Source: Streptomyces aquilus
GTDB taxonomy: Bacteria > Actinomycetota > Actinomycetes > Streptomycetales > Streptomycetaceae
Reading direction: 5' to 3'
Length of the DNA: 64,000 bases
NCBI RefSeq assembly: GCF_003955715.1
Contig: NZ_CP034463.1
Span: 496,001 to 560,000, forward strand
The translations under genes and the position numbers were made by a program. The notes below the pieces were generated by a model. It was not told where the DNA came from. It worked only from the letters and a program-made list of their open reading frames with translations, and ran no database searches. Positions 1-9,099 of the stretch are shown piece by piece; position 1 is the stretch's first letter, and every line of letters starts with the position of its first letter.

Positions 1-199
1 CTCACGCCGAGGTCTCCGCGCGGTCCTGACCTCCACGGAGGGCACTTGGGCTGTCTCCGGTGGCGGCCCTCAGCTCCGTGCCAGGGACCGAGTCCAGATC
101 CGGGACCCCGGTGCGTGAGGGCTTCGCGTCGTTCGGGGCCGAGTACCGGAGCGGGGCACCTGCCGGTCGCCGGTGCCTCGCTCCGGTACTCAGGTGACC

Positions 200-620
200 T
201 CGACATGCTGCTGAACAGCTCGCCCAAGCGCGCTGTCACCGGATTCGACCGCACCGCCGTCACCATCGACCGGGACAAGAGGCAGGCCACCTACCCGCGT
301 GGGAACGCCGGCACCTGGTGAAACCCCCGCCAACCGGCGCGGCACCATCGCGATCGCGGTGACTCTCGACAACGAGACCTGCTCCCTCTCCCCCGGCCCG
401 TGACCAGGGCACCCGCTCGAGATCCGGCGGCCGTTCGCGCTCCCCCTCGACCACGCCCGAGCCCAGCAGACCGACGAGCAGCGGCGCGCCGAATACGCCG
501 CCCGCGCTGGTGTCGGGGAAACCATCCACCAGGCCGTCCCGGTCACCGGCATGGGGCGCGACCGCTACCACGGCCTACGAAAGACGCACCTCAAGCAGTC
601 TGCTCACCAAGTCCGAACCG
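200..620 (+). pseudogene. IS1182-family transposase C-terminal remnant
   Basis: Broken plus-strand frames read like the C-terminal part of an IS1182-type transposase. First comes a stretch with FDRTAVTIDRDKRQATYPRG, then, after stops, one with DEQRRAEYAARAGVGETIHQAV and VTGMGRDRYHGLRKTHLK, which resembles the conserved tail of these enzymes (RAGVEGTIHQAV, RYRGLxKTHLQ). At least one stop and a frame change separate the pieces, and the N-terminal half is absent from the window, so no active protein is made. Family identity rests on recalled motif similarity. Confidence 0.7.
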
Positions 621-640
621 TCACACGGCATCATTCAGGC

Positions 641-952
641 ATGATCACCATTCATCTGAAGTACGAGATCGACGCCGACAGGCTTGCGGATTTCGAGGAA
701 TACGGCCGCCGCTGGGTCCGGCTCGTCAACCGTTTCGGAGGGACGCATCACGGCTACTTCCTGCCGAGCGAAGGCGACAGCGACATCGCCTACGCCCTCT
801 TCTCCTTTCCCAGCCTGGCCACGTACGAGCAGTACCGCACCGACAGCATGTCCGACCCGGAGTGCCAGGAAGCGTTCCAGCTGGCGCGTGACACCCGCTG
901 CATCAAGCGGTACGAGCGCCGCTTCCTCCGACCGCTCGACGGTCTGTCCTAG
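641..952 (+). CDS. NIPSNAP-family small protein
   Basis: A 103-residue protein starting at the internal ATG (MITIHLKYEI). The frame runs open upstream only because it reads through the transposase remnant. The pattern is that of a NIPSNAP-like dimeric alpha-beta barrel: an N-terminal beta strand (ITIHLKYEID), a helix with the conserved FEEYGRRWV, then HGYFLP and a second helix with ATYEQYRTDSMSDPECQ. Such proteins are cytosolic and have no assigned reaction; some act like small monooxygenase-fold enzymes. The gene stands alone beside an IS remnant and ends overlapping the convergent LysR remnant by four bases. The family is fairly sure and the role unknown. Confidence 0.8.
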   Translation: MITIHLKYEIDADRLADFEEYGRRWVRLVNRFGGTHHGYFLPSEGDSDIAYALFSFPSLATYEQYRTDSMSDPECQEAFQLARDTRCIKRYERRFLRPLDGLS

Positions 953-1446
953 GCCGACTGGAGGTGCGCAGCACCCCCCTCCCCCGGCCGCGTGGCTGTC
1001 GGCAGGGCTGAGATGACGGCCGTGGTGGTCGGGTTCGCGGTCTCGGTGTGACGCGTCGCGGCGAACAGCAGGCGCAGGATCGACCGGTCCTGGATGGGCG
1101 TCGTACGGATTCCGGATACGGCAGGGTCGATGGCTGTCCGGAGGACGAGCGCGGTGGCGAGGCCGGCCGGTGCCAGGGCGAGCCGGGCGGCGTTGTCGGC
1201 GGGGACGTAGCGGGGCGTGGGTGTGAAGCCTGCCTTGTGGCAGGCGTGCAGAATGTTTCCTGGTCGCGGTCCGATGCCCCTGAGTGTGGTGTCAGGCAGG
1301 TGGTGGTACCGCTCCCCCAGCAGCACGCCCCGCTCGTACGAATCCCGGCATCCGTCACTGGGACGCGCTTCTATCCGGGGCCTCTGCGGAGGCACCAATG
1401 CAAGATCACCGCTCGGATCGGCCGGGTCGTCGAGGACCACGATCAC
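949..1446 (-). pseudogene. LysR-type regulator, C-terminal fragment
   Basis: The minus-strand frame resembles the second half of a LysR effector-binding domain: GPRPGNILHACHKAGFTP, then YVPADNAARLALAPAGLATAL and LRLLFAATR near the end. No winged-helix DNA-binding domain is present. The same frame continues upstream to about 1740 across a TGA at 1463-1465, but those residues do not look like a LysR N-terminus. It is probably a decayed regulator; a short unrelated hypothetical protein cannot be excluded. Confidence 0.4.
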
Positions 1447-2379
1447 CAGGTGCTTGGACTGCCCTCAAGTCTGGAAGGAGGGGCGCCCGGAGGCGCCAGA
1501 ATCGAGGCGGCTCTCCACGCGATCGTGGCTGCCCGCCATCTCATTCAGCAGGTCGCACATGGAGTCGAATTGCCCGGTGTACCGGTCCTGGAGCGGGCGC
1601 AAAAGAACTTGGCGATTGCGGGCGGGTACGTCGCCACCACTTGGACCACCGAGCTGTCCCAACGCGTCGACCGGCGCCCCCGTTAGGGATCGGCTCCGCA
1701 GGATCCTCGTCTTCAGCGCCATCGCACGCCGTCTCGGCATGGGCCTCGACGCCGTCGGCCGAGGAGGGGCAATTTTCAGGGCTGTCCTCGCTGGTCATCG
1801 AAGGCGAAGTCAACGAGGCCAGCGGGTCGTGGTGCGGACACGCACTCCGCAGGACACTGCGGTCTGTCCGGTGTACGGGCGCGTCGGCGGGGCGAGTGCA
1901 CGGCTCTCACTGGCGGACGGTGGACGACCCAACTGACCCCCGGAATCGTGGGCTTCGCCCGCTCCTGACATCGCACGCCGACAATGCCGACAGGCTCACG
2001 CGTTGGATCGCCCAAGTCCGCACGCTCCGTCACCACCGAGAGCGAGACAGGGCCGTTGAATTGACGCACCCTGTTTCGATGGTGTTCGAAAGGATGGCTG
2101 GTATCCACGGGCGGCGCCTACGGTGTGCCGCAACGGGGGACGACCACAGCGAGTTGCTTCGGTCGGCCGAGTGACAGGTCCTCACCGGCGTCTGCTCGAA
2201 CCGGCGTCACGGTGGGGCCCAGGCAGGGAGACTCCTAGCGGACGAACCCGAGGTCGGCCTCGACGTGGTCGAAGCGGCACACCCGGGCCACACATCGCGC
2301 GGGATCGGCGTCGGCCAAGCCTCACCGATCACGCGTGCTACCCCTCAGCGCCTTTCGAAGAGGCCTCAAAAAGGATCCG
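1447..2379. other. Stretch without a recognisable gene
   Basis: Overlapping open frames occur on both strands, but none shows family motifs, a convincing ribosome-binding site or a protein-like composition. They look like GC-driven open frames in decayed sequence between the LysR remnant and the VOC gene. Confidence 0.5.
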
Positions 2380-2823
2380 ATGACATTGATAAGGCGCTTC
2401 GACCACGTCGGCATCACCGTTGCTGACCTCGACGCCGTGACTGCGTTCTTCGTCAGCCTCGGGTTGGAGGCCGATCGGAAAATGGCCGTCGAAGGCGAGT
2501 TCCTGGACACGGTGATCGGCATGACCGGCGCCCGCACCGAGATCGTCATGCTGCGGGTGCCCGGTGGAGGTACGACACTGGAACTCTCGAGCTTCGCACG
2601 GCCGAAGCACCTGCCTGGTTCGCCTGCCGCACCGGCCAACGAGCTCGGCCTGCGCAACATCGCCTTCGAAGTGCACGACCTCCAAGCCGCGGTCGACCAT
2701 GCCGCACTCGACGGCTACGGCCTGGTGGGAGGCATCGGCGAATACGAGGGCGTGTGGCGGATGGCCTACGTCCGCGGTCCCGAAGGAATCATCGTCTCGT
2801 TGGCCGAGCGCATCCAGAAATAA
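2380..2823 (+). CDS. VOC-superfamily (glyoxalase-like) protein
   Basis: A 147-residue protein with the vicinal-oxygen-chelate pattern. It opens with RRFDHVGITVADLDAVTAFF, the first beta-alpha-beta module with a candidate metal-ligand His, and continues with TEIVMLRVPGGGTTLELSSF. The second module holds LGLRNIAFEVHDLQAAVDHA and ends YVRGPEGIIVSLAERI with the usual late Glu. VOC proteins bind a divalent metal and act as lyases, isomerases, dioxygenases or resistance proteins; the substrate cannot be read here. The ATG at 2380 is chosen because homology starts there; a longer ATG at 2335 adds an unconserved lead. The YCII gene follows after 9 bases, so the two form an operon. Confidence 0.88.
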   Translation: MTLIRRFDHVGITVADLDAVTAFFVSLGLEADRKMAVEGEFLDTVIGMTGARTEIVMLRVPGGGTTLELSSFARPKHLPGSPAAPANELGLRNIAFEVHDLQAAVDHAALDGYGLVGGIGEYEGVWRMAYVRGPEGIIVSLAERIQK

Positions 2824-2832
2824 GGAGACAAC

Positions 2833-3171
2833 ATGAGCACGGCGGTGACCGACGAACAAATCCGGGCTCTGGCCGCGACCGCGAAGCCCTACAGCCTGGC
2901 GATCCTTCAGTGGGGGCCGGAGCGGGCCATGTACGGCGCGGACGCAATCGAACTCGAACACCGACGGCGCATGGTGGCGCTGCGTGCTGACGGGGTGATC
3001 GCGATCCTGTGCCCGGTCACGTCCGACACCGTGGCCGGCGTCGCCATCATGACGGTGCCGGCTGAGGAAGCCGAAAAGATCATGGCCGGGGACCCCTGTG
3101 TGCGAGCCGGGATGATGCGCTGCGAGGTTCACCCGTGTCACGGCTTCCCGGGAGACGCCCTCCCCGTATGA
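2833..3171 (+). CDS. YCII-related domain protein
   Basis: A 112-residue protein resembling the YciI-like dimeric alpha-beta barrel: PYSLAILQWGPER, then IELEHRRRMVALRADGVIAI with a central His, and a C-terminal VAGVAIMTVPAEEAEKIMAGDPCVRAGM that fits the end-of-domain strand-helix-strand. Family members are small cytosolic enzymes or accessory proteins, some with dehydrochlorinase or muconolactone-like activity. A good site (AAGGAGA) sits a few bases before ATG, and the gene follows the VOC gene closely, suggesting the pair handles the same small molecule. The substrate is unknown. Confidence 0.85.
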   Translation: MSTAVTDEQIRALAATAKPYSLAILQWGPERAMYGADAIELEHRRRMVALRADGVIAILCPVTSDTVAGVAIMTVPAEEAEKIMAGDPCVRAGMMRCEVHPCHGFPGDALPV

Positions 3172-3424
3172 ACGGTCCCGGTCAATCCTTCCATTCGACA
3201 TGCGGCGTCGGCCAGTCCATGTCGCAAGGCGCCGACCGATGATGCGACTCACCGGTCAGGCGGGTGAGCCAGGACCCGAAGCCCACACATGAGAAGACGC
3301 GCCCGCTACGAAGATCCCAACCCGTTGGTGATCTTCGAGTGGAAACTCGCCCGCGCCTCTCCCCCGCACCGCCGACTCCTCGGCCGCCGTCGTCTCCGCA
3401 TGCACTGCCCTGTCCACGGTGGGC

Positions 3425-3901
3425 TCAGTCGGTATCGCCGGCGGGAGGGTCCTGCCAGCCGGGCAGAGTCAGCTCGTCGTCGCGAAGCGACCAGAGCGGC
3501 TGCTGCCGGGACGGCGGTCCGGCAAGGACCCGCAATTGCTGCGGGCGGTATTCGTCGCGCGCGTCCTCAACAGTGAAGCCCGCCGAGGCCAACACCGCGG
3601 CCATCGCCTGCTTCATCGCCGCTCCGATCGCGCTGGAATGCCGCAGGACCGGTTCGTCCAATTGCTTCAGCGCGAACGCGCGACGCGCGCAGGCCCGCAG
3701 ACGAGGGCTTGCCTGCCAGGCCACGAACACGCCGCCCGCCGCGTCGGCACCGTCGTCGATGTCCACCTCGACGCCACCGGCCAGGACCGAGTCCAGGCCA
3801 GGGGCGAGCACGGGAAGGCCAGCGGCCGCCAGCTCGTTGCGGACCTTATAGGCGAGAACTTCCAAGGCCGCGGACTCTTCACTACCCACTCGTTCGAACA
3901 C
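3425..3901 (-). CDS. Uncharacterised actinobacterial protein
   Basis: A 158-residue protein from a GTG start. Composition and frame are convincing: an amphipathic start (ALEVLAYKVRNELAAAGLP), a beta segment with acidic residues (GGVEVDIDDGADAAGGVFVAW), a helix (RLRACARRAFALKQ) and a second helix (SSAIGAAMKQAMAAVLASAGFTVE), ending with RPQQLRVLAGPPS and WSLRDDELTLPGW. No signal peptide, membrane segment or catalytic motif is visible. I do not recognise a family with a known role. Small proteins like this occur in Streptomyces near XRE/DUF397 genes, but no such partner is adjacent here. Confidence 0.7.
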   Translation of the reverse strand: MFERVGSEESAALEVLAYKVRNELAAAGLPVLAPGLDSVLAGGVEVDIDDGADAAGGVFVAWQASPRLRACARRAFALKQLDEPVLRHSSAIGAAMKQAMAAVLASAGFTVEDARDEYRPQQLRVLAGPPSRQQPLWSLRDDELTLPGWQDPPAGDTD

Positions 3902-4495
3902 TTGCTCAATCTAGCCAACCGCAGACACGGACCCCTTGACCACGGCCACCCAAAACCGCATGCGCCCAGGCCCAGGTCAGCCAGCCGGCTGCCCTGGCTT
4001 CGCGGACGTGTTGCAGGATCACGCCCATCGGCGGGTCACAGATCGCGACAGGCTGCGCAGACCCGTTCCGCCCTGGACAGAGACGATCCACGCTCTTCTG
4101 CGCCATCTGGATGCGGTGAGTTCCCCTGCGCTCTGGGAGGCTTGGGGATCGATGCTGCGCGACACACATTCGGCAGCGAGGCGGACGACACCGGTCAGCT
4201 GAATCCAGGCGTCCGGGGTATCCGCCTGGACATGCTTGCTTTGGTTTCCTACCGCTCGTACCACGCCCCAACGACCGTGTGGGCCTTCGTCGTTGCCATC
4301 CTCATCGTGCTGGTGACCGCTTGGTACGTCCGACACCGAAGGTAGGTCGCCGAACCGCCGCCGCGCAGCCAGTTCGTCCTCTGGGAGAAGCGGCACTTTG
4401 AGCACCCCGGCGACTGCTTGCCGCTCCGAATTTCTTGGACCGCTCGCCCGACTCACCGTCGGCGGGCCGGGCCACAGGTGACTCGGACGTCGGAA
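3902..4495. other. Stretch without a confident gene
   Basis: Only overlapping low-quality frames are seen, except for the short membrane-protein-like frame at 4232-4345 listed separately. Confidence 0.45.
4232..4345 (+). CDS. Possible 37-residue single-pass membrane peptide
   Basis: An ATG opens MLALVSYRSYHAP followed by a strongly hydrophobic run, WAFVVAILIVLVTAWYV, ending in RHRR and a stop. The hydrophobic helix followed by a positive tail is what a small membrane protein looks like and is rare by chance at this base composition. There is no clear ribosome-binding site before the ATG, and the frame also lies in a longer open frame, so it may be the end of a decayed gene. Confidence 0.25.
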   Translation: MLALVSYRSYHAPTTVWAFVVAILIVLVTAWYVRHRR

Positions 4496-5461
4496 TCAGT
4501 GCCGGGCGAACTGCACTTGCGTCGCCTGTACGACGTTCGGCAGTACCGCGAGGCCGCTCACGGTCAGCTGTTCCCCGTAGATGTCCGTGACTCTGATCGC
4601 CTTGCCGCAGCCACTGCCGTCGGCGGAGACGAAGTAGTTGAAGCTCGTGCGGGGCAGGGACCGCCAGCCGCTTCCGGTTCTCACTTCCAACCGTGCGACC
4701 GGGTTGCGGTGACCGATCACCTGGATGCCACACCAGTAGGCGCTGGATCCTGTCTTGTAGCGGATGGACATCGTGCCGATCGAGCCGGGACTCACCAGGC
4801 TCCAGGTGATGGGGAGCCGGCCGACCTTGAGGTCGGCGAGCTTGGCGAAGGCCTGTTGGCTCAGATCGATCTGCCCCGGAGCGCAGGGCAGCGGACACTC
4901 GTTGGTGATCCGTACCGTGATCGACTTGCCGTTGGACGCGCGGACGAGGACATACGCGCCGCAGGCCCTGGAAGTCTCGTAGTCCGTGGTGTTCATGGCC
5001 GCGATCATCATGTCCGGGCTCGCACCGAACAGACACGCCCCGTCCCCGACACCGGCCTCGTAGGCAGTCGCGACGCCTTTGTAGGAGGTGTTGGGACGAA
5101 TCCTCCCGTCCGAGGGGGTCGTGGTGGATGTGCGAGAGGACTTCTGGGTGCGTTTCGGCGACGCCTTTGGCGTCTTGGGGGTCGCTGTCGTCTTCGGTGT
5201 GGCGGAGCCGGTCGCGCTCGTGCTCGCACTGGCGGACGGGCTTGGAGTCGTAGACCCAGACGTTGTGCCCTCGGAGCCAGTGGCCTTCGGTTGAGTGGTG
5301 ACAAACGGGGTGGCCGCGGACGGCCCCGCATCGGCCTTGTGACCGGGGAGTATCGCCATGAGCAGGTAAGCGAGTACGCCCGTGACGGTCAGCGCCGCTG
5401 CGGCGCCCAGGACGAGTCTGCGTCTGCGCCTGCGCTGCCGCGCGACCTGCCGAGTTGTCAT
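4496..5461 (-). CDS. Secreted or anchored expansin-like protein
   Basis: A 321-residue protein. An Arg-rich start (RQRRRRRRLVLGA) precedes a transmembrane or signal-anchor helix at about residues 16-38, then a Ser/Thr/Pro/Lys linker (about 45-120), then an expansin module to the C-terminus. The first half is a double-psi beta-barrel (GVATAYEAGVGDGACLFGA; RITNECPLPCAPGQIDLSQQAF) and the second an expansin-type beta sandwich (SIRYKTGSSAYWCGIQVIGHRNPVARLEV, then GSGCGKAIRVTDIYG). Expansins loosen cellulose networks without hydrolysis. The Asp of IDLS is kept, but the usual Asp of the VTD motif is Asn (ITNEC). The start at 5461 puts the basic anchor at the N-terminus; the longer frame upstream is unconserved. 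A fucosidase gene lies upstream on the same strand. Confidence 0.88.
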   Translation of the reverse strand: MTTRQVARQRRRRRRLVLGAAAALTVTGVLAYLLMAILPGHKADAGPSAATPFVTTQPKATGSEGTTSGSTTPSPSASASTSATGSATPKTTATPKTPKASPKRTQKSSRTSTTTPSDGRIRPNTSYKGVATAYEAGVGDGACLFGASPDMMIAAMNTTDYETSRACGAYVLVRASNGKSITVRITNECPLPCAPGQIDLSQQAFAKLADLKVGRLPITWSLVSPGSIGTMSIRYKTGSSAYWCGIQVIGHRNPVARLEVRTGSGWRSLPRTSFNYFVSADGSGCGKAIRVTDIYGEQLTVSGLAVLPNVVQATQVQFARH

Positions 5462-5816
5462 GATTGCCTGTCCGATCGGGGTTGAGTCGATGGTGCAGCC
5501 GGTAGTTGCCGCCCCGCCGGAAAAGGTTGCCGACGAAATTGCGCCGCCTGTGCGGCGGCCGCCGACGGGTACAACTCGGGCATCGCGGATGGCTCCGTGA
5601 GGGTGCGGGGGCCAGCACCGTCGCGCCCGTCGGCGCACGATGCCGACCGAGGCAGCTGTCCGTGGCGGCTCCGGGAACCGGGCGCAGGCCGGCACCGCCT
5701 CGACGGCCGTCGAGCGCAAGCGCCGGCTACTGCCTCCCTTCAAGCGGCCCGTCTGTCTCAGAACCGCCGCCAACGCCTCCGTAGCGGGCAGTCGCGAAGG
5801 CCCGCCACATCGGTGA
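5462..5816 (-). other. Expansin upstream region
   Basis: No gene is seen. This 355-base stretch carries the presumed promoter of the expansin gene. I looked for a ydaO-type (c-di-AMP) riboswitch, often found before actinobacterial wall-remodelling genes, but could not match its conserved core. Confidence 0.4.
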
Positions 5817-7880
5817 TCAGGACACGGGCTGAAGCGTCCACAGCAGGTTGGTGCTGGTGGTCCACGTCCATTGCTTCGTCACGGAGCCGGAGGCCACCTG
5901 GCCGCCACCGTCGAGCACAAGTCCCGTACTGCGGTTGGCGATCGAGTACCGGCCGTTGCCGCGGTCGGTGATCTGCCACTGCTGGTTGGGGCCGCCGTTC
6001 CAGGCCGCTTGCCGGGCGGGAGAGCCGTTGTCGGTCGAGCCCCAGCCGTCGGCGACCATGCCGTTGGTGCGGTTGACCAGCCGGTAGTAGCCGGTGCCGA
6101 GGTCGATGGCCTGCCACTGGAGGTTGGTGCTGTCGACCGGGGTCCACTGCTTGAGGTTGGAGCCGCTGGCGACATTGCCACCGCTGTCCAGGGCCAGACC
6201 GTCCGTGACGTTGACGAGCCGGAAGTAGGTGGCCGGATTGAATGTCACCTTGAGCGAGACGATGGCGTCGTTGTTGCCGGTTGTGCGCAGGTCGGGGGTG
6301 TCGGCGGTGAAGTTCCAGGACGTGCCGGTGAAGTTGTCGCCGGAGTAGCCCGTCACCCGGTAGCCCCGGGGCACCCGCAGCGAGGAGATGGACGATGGCC
6401 CCACCCCCGCAGCCGTCAGCTGGGAGGAGGTGTAGCTGCCCAGCGTCAGCACCGCGCCCGCCGCGGCGTAATCCACGTCCTTGAACGCCGTCACCCGGCC
6501 CGCGCCGACGGACGTCGGGACGCCACTGACCTCCACGCACACCACGGAGTCGTTGGGGTCCGGCGCACCGGACGGTACGGAGACACTGATCTGGTCGCCG
6601 CTGACGGTGTAACTCAGCGAGGACGACGGGTTGTTCATGAGATAGACGCGGCTGATCGTGTTCGTGAGCGCCGGGATCTGCAGCACACCGCCCGCGGGCC
6701 AGGCGAAGACATGGGCGTACAGCTTGCCGTCCTTCTTGGTGGCCGTGCCCCAGGTGGGGTCGGTGCCGTAGGGGCTCGCCGTGGCTCCGTGCACGCTGTC
6801 GCCGTACGTCGCCATCCAGGAGGCCAGGCCCTGAAGTACGGTCACGGACCCGGCGGTGACCGAGCCGTCGCCCTTGGGACCGATGTTCAGCAGGAAGTTG
6901 CCGTCCCGCGAGACGCAGGTGACGAGCTCCTGGACGAAATCCTTCACGGGTCGGTAGGAGTTCTCCTGGCCCCCGTTGTAGCCCCAGGCGCCGTTCATGG
7001 TGTCGCACCGCTCCCACTGGCGCTCCAACGGTGCGGCGGGGACACCGAACTCCGCGACCGCGTAGTCGCCGAGCCCCAGGTCCCGCTTGACCCGTTCGTT
7101 GACGACGAGTTGGGGCTTGCGGGCGATCAGCCAGTTGTAGAGGTCCACGCCGTCCGACTTGAGCCACCAGTCCTGGAGCGTGGGGCTGGAGGGCTCGCCG
7201 AACCAGTCGCCGTCGAACCACAGGAGCGCCGGGTCGTAGCGGTCCAGCAGTTCCTGCAACTGGGCCTTCATGTCGGCGATGTAGCTCGTGCGGGCGGCCT
7301 GGGATGCCATGGTGGTGACGCCACCGCTCCGAATCGTCTGGGAGGGATGGTTCCAGTCCAGGATCGAGTAGTAGAGCCCGAACTTCACGCCTCTCGCCTC
7401 GCACTCGGTCTTGAGTGCCGCCAGGAGATCTCCCTGGACGCCGGCGTAGTCGTGCAGGTTGTACAGCTTGGTGCCGGTGGTGTCGGTGAAGCTGGGGACG
7501 TCGGAGTTCCACATGGCGAAGCCCTCGTGGTGCTTGGCCGTGATCACCAGGTACTTCATACCGGCGTCCGCCGCCAACTGGGCGATGGCCGCCGCGTTGA
7601 AGGCCGTGGGGTTGAACTTTTGCGACACCTGCGTCTGGTAGGCGGACTTGGACCAGTTCTCCGCGGAGAAGGCCCATTCACCGTGGCCGAGGTAGGAGTA
7701 GGAGCCGAAGTGGATGAACATGCCGAATCGGGCCTGGTACCACCAGTCCATCTTGGACGGGACGGTGTAGGCCTGAGCGGGTGCAGCCCAGAGGGCCTGA
7801 GGCAGTCCGAAGGCCACGACGCCTCCGGCGAGCGCGGCAGCTTTGATCAGGGAACGTCTGCTCAGGTGCGCAGAGGACAT
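5817..7880 (-). CDS. Tat-exported GH29 alpha-L-fucosidase with crystallin-like and ricin modules
   Basis: A 687-residue exo-glycosidase removing alpha-linked L-fucose. The start at 7880 places a Tat signal at the front (SRRSLIKAAALAGG, cut near APAQA). The GH29 catalytic barrel follows: MDWWYQARFGMFIHFG, AKHHEGFAMW, FGLYYSILDW, and LLWFDGDWFGE with the presumed nucleophile Asp near residue 223. After the beta-sandwich comes a Greek-key segment like a beta/gamma-crystallin (about 460-545: GSYTSSQLTAAG, SSLRVPRGYRVTGYSG), then a ricin-type trefoil (CBM13-like) with repeated QW motifs (NLQWQAID, NQQWQITD, NLLWTLQ). It should bind polysaccharide and act outside the cell. The expansin gene lies downstream on the same strand, 355 bases away. 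Confidence 0.93.
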   Translation of the reverse strand: MSSAHLSRRSLIKAAALAGGVVAFGLPQALWAAPAQAYTVPSKMDWWYQARFGMFIHFGSYSYLGHGEWAFSAENWSKSAYQTQVSQKFNPTAFNAAAIAQLAADAGMKYLVITAKHHEGFAMWNSDVPSFTDTTGTKLYNLHDYAGVQGDLLAALKTECEARGVKFGLYYSILDWNHPSQTIRSGGVTTMASQAARTSYIADMKAQLQELLDRYDPALLWFDGDWFGEPSSPTLQDWWLKSDGVDLYNWLIARKPQLVVNERVKRDLGLGDYAVAEFGVPAAPLERQWERCDTMNGAWGYNGGQENSYRPVKDFVQELVTCVSRDGNFLLNIGPKGDGSVTAGSVTVLQGLASWMATYGDSVHGATASPYGTDPTWGTATKKDGKLYAHVFAWPAGGVLQIPALTNTISRVYLMNNPSSSLSYTVSGDQISVSVPSGAPDPNDSVVCVEVSGVPTSVGAGRVTAFKDVDYAAAGAVLTLGSYTSSQLTAAGVGPSSISSLRVPRGYRVTGYSGDNFTGTSWNFTADTPDLRTTGNNDAIVSLKVTFNPATYFRLVNVTDGLALDSGGNVASGSNLKQWTPVDSTNLQWQAIDLGTGYYRLVNRTNGMVADGWGSTDNGSPARQAAWNGGPNQQWQITDRGNGRYSIANRSTGLVLDGGGQVASGSVTKQWTWTTSTNLLWTLQPVS

Positions 7881-8189
7881 GGTGCGGCTCCTGGATCCGG
7901 GAGGCGTGACGGGAGGGGCAGGACGCATGCAAGGACGTCAGGTCCGCCGGCGCCCCGGTGCGTTTCGCATGCCAGCGCCGCCGGTGACATCGGATGAATT
8001 TATAAGGGCTGCTCGCGTTCCCGTCTAGAGCAGAAGCGATAGTTCATCAATGAGCCCTGGTCAAAGGAGACTTACTCGCCATCACCCTGGTCCAGACTTG
8101 AGGGAGCAGCGGACGACTTCCAACATTGCTCGGATCTATGTTTCCCGTCAGTCGGCACAGCAAGAGGCGGCTTCTGCGGCAGCCCTCTG

Positions 8190-8400
8190 ATCGGCAGCCT
8201 TCAGAACACCGCCTGAACAGCGCCGCAGGCTGCGTCCCTCGGGAGGACGAGCGCGGTGGCGGTAGTCGAGGGGAGAGGGGTGGTGTGCTGGTAGAAGGCG
8301 GCGATGTCGGCTGCCGCGGCGACGACGAGTTGTTCGGCCTGGCGGTTGCAAACCTCATCCGCCCGATGCTGATCTCGACAGAGCCCACCAACCAGCCAAT
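8190..8400 (-). pseudogene. ISKra4-family transposase fragment
   Basis: A minus-strand frame reads CNRQAEQLVVAAAADIAAFY followed by a stretch ending TATALVLP. This resembles the segment of ISKra4-type transposases just before the first catalytic Asp (KRQVExLAVRAAADFDAFY...VLVLSxDGKG). The Asp region itself is lost and the frame ends in a stop, so it is a dead fragment. The flanking bases 7881-8189 hold the fucosidase promoter and no gene. Confidence 0.5.
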
Positions 8401-8443
8401 GAAGGCAGTGCGGTGGATCAGCTGCGGTGCCACGCCGGTGCGG

Positions 8444-8908
8444 TCACTTCCAGTCGTTGTTCGATGGCGCCGTCGCTGTCGGCTCCGTTTCTTGGGCGGC
8501 CGCTTGCTTGTGCTCGACGAGAGCCGTGGTACCGGCTACCACCGCGGAAAGAGCCACGGCGGTGGACAGCATGACGGAGGTACGGCTGACGTCGCGCCGC
8601 AGGCCCGCTGCCAGGAAAGCGGCGGCATCGACCGAGTCCATGACGATGTTCACCGCAAGAAACCGCTGCTGCTGGGGCCGGGTGAAACTGTCCATCCGTT
8701 GCAGCCCAAGTCCGAGAGCAGCGTTGCGGATCGCGAACATCCGCGCATAAGGGATCGCAGGGGTACCGCTGGCCGTGAGCTGGGAAAACCGCGCGGCCAG
8801 CCGCGGGGTGAACAAGTGAGTGGCCGCGACGATGAAGCGCCCGGTCGTCAGCGCTCTGCGGGAAGGAACCAAGTGGATGGGGAACTTGGACGTGGAGAAT
8901 CCTTTCAA
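8444..8908 (-). CDS. Small multi-helix membrane protein, unknown role
   Basis: About 154 residues, with hydrophobic helices near the N-terminus (ALTTGRFIVAATHLF), in the middle (PYARMFAIRNAALGLGLQ; FLAVNIVMDSVDAAAFLAAGL) and near the C-terminus (SVMLSTAVALSAVVAGTTALV), ending in a charged tail. The layout recalls DUF4267-type small membrane proteins of actinobacteria. No catalytic residues are evident. The start is uncertain: the frame opens at a TTG (8908), with another in-frame TTG at 8872 preceded by AAAGGA. It lies alone between an ISKra4 fragment and a short-chain dehydrogenase gene. Confidence 0.65.
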   Translation of the reverse strand: MKGFSTSKFPIHLVPSRRALTTGRFIVAATHLFTPRLAARFSQLTASGTPAIPYARMFAIRNAALGLGLQRMDSFTRPQQQRFLAVNIVMDSVDAAAFLAAGLRRDVSRTSVMLSTAVALSAVVAGTTALVEHKQAAAQETEPTATAPSNNDWK

Positions 8909-9099
8909 TCCGGAACGGGCGGGTCAGTTGTTCAGGAGGTGGCGGGTCAGGAGTTCGGCTTGGTCCGCAACGACGGCGTCGAACGCCGGCATGCCGCTCA
9001 TCCTGGGACGCCCCAACTCGCTACCGGGGCCTGCGGAAAACGCGCATCGGGCACGTCCTGACCGCACCGGCCCGCAACGTCAAGGGTTTCCTGTGGGGT
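8909..9099 (-). other. Short gap with a possible decayed C-terminus
   Basis: A minus-strand frame ends PAFDAVVADQAELLTRHLLN and a stop, which looks like the tail of a helical protein whose body is gone. Too short to name. Confidence 0.25.

Noticed and set aside
5462..5816. Possible ydaO (c-di-AMP) riboswitch before the expansin gene
   Set aside because: The location would be typical, but I could not match the conserved core motifs by eye; a covariance-model search would decide.
5871..7997. 708-codon open frame on the plus strand
   Set aside because: It is antisense to the GH29 fucosidase, low in complexity and lacks family motifs; such mirror frames are expected at this GC content.
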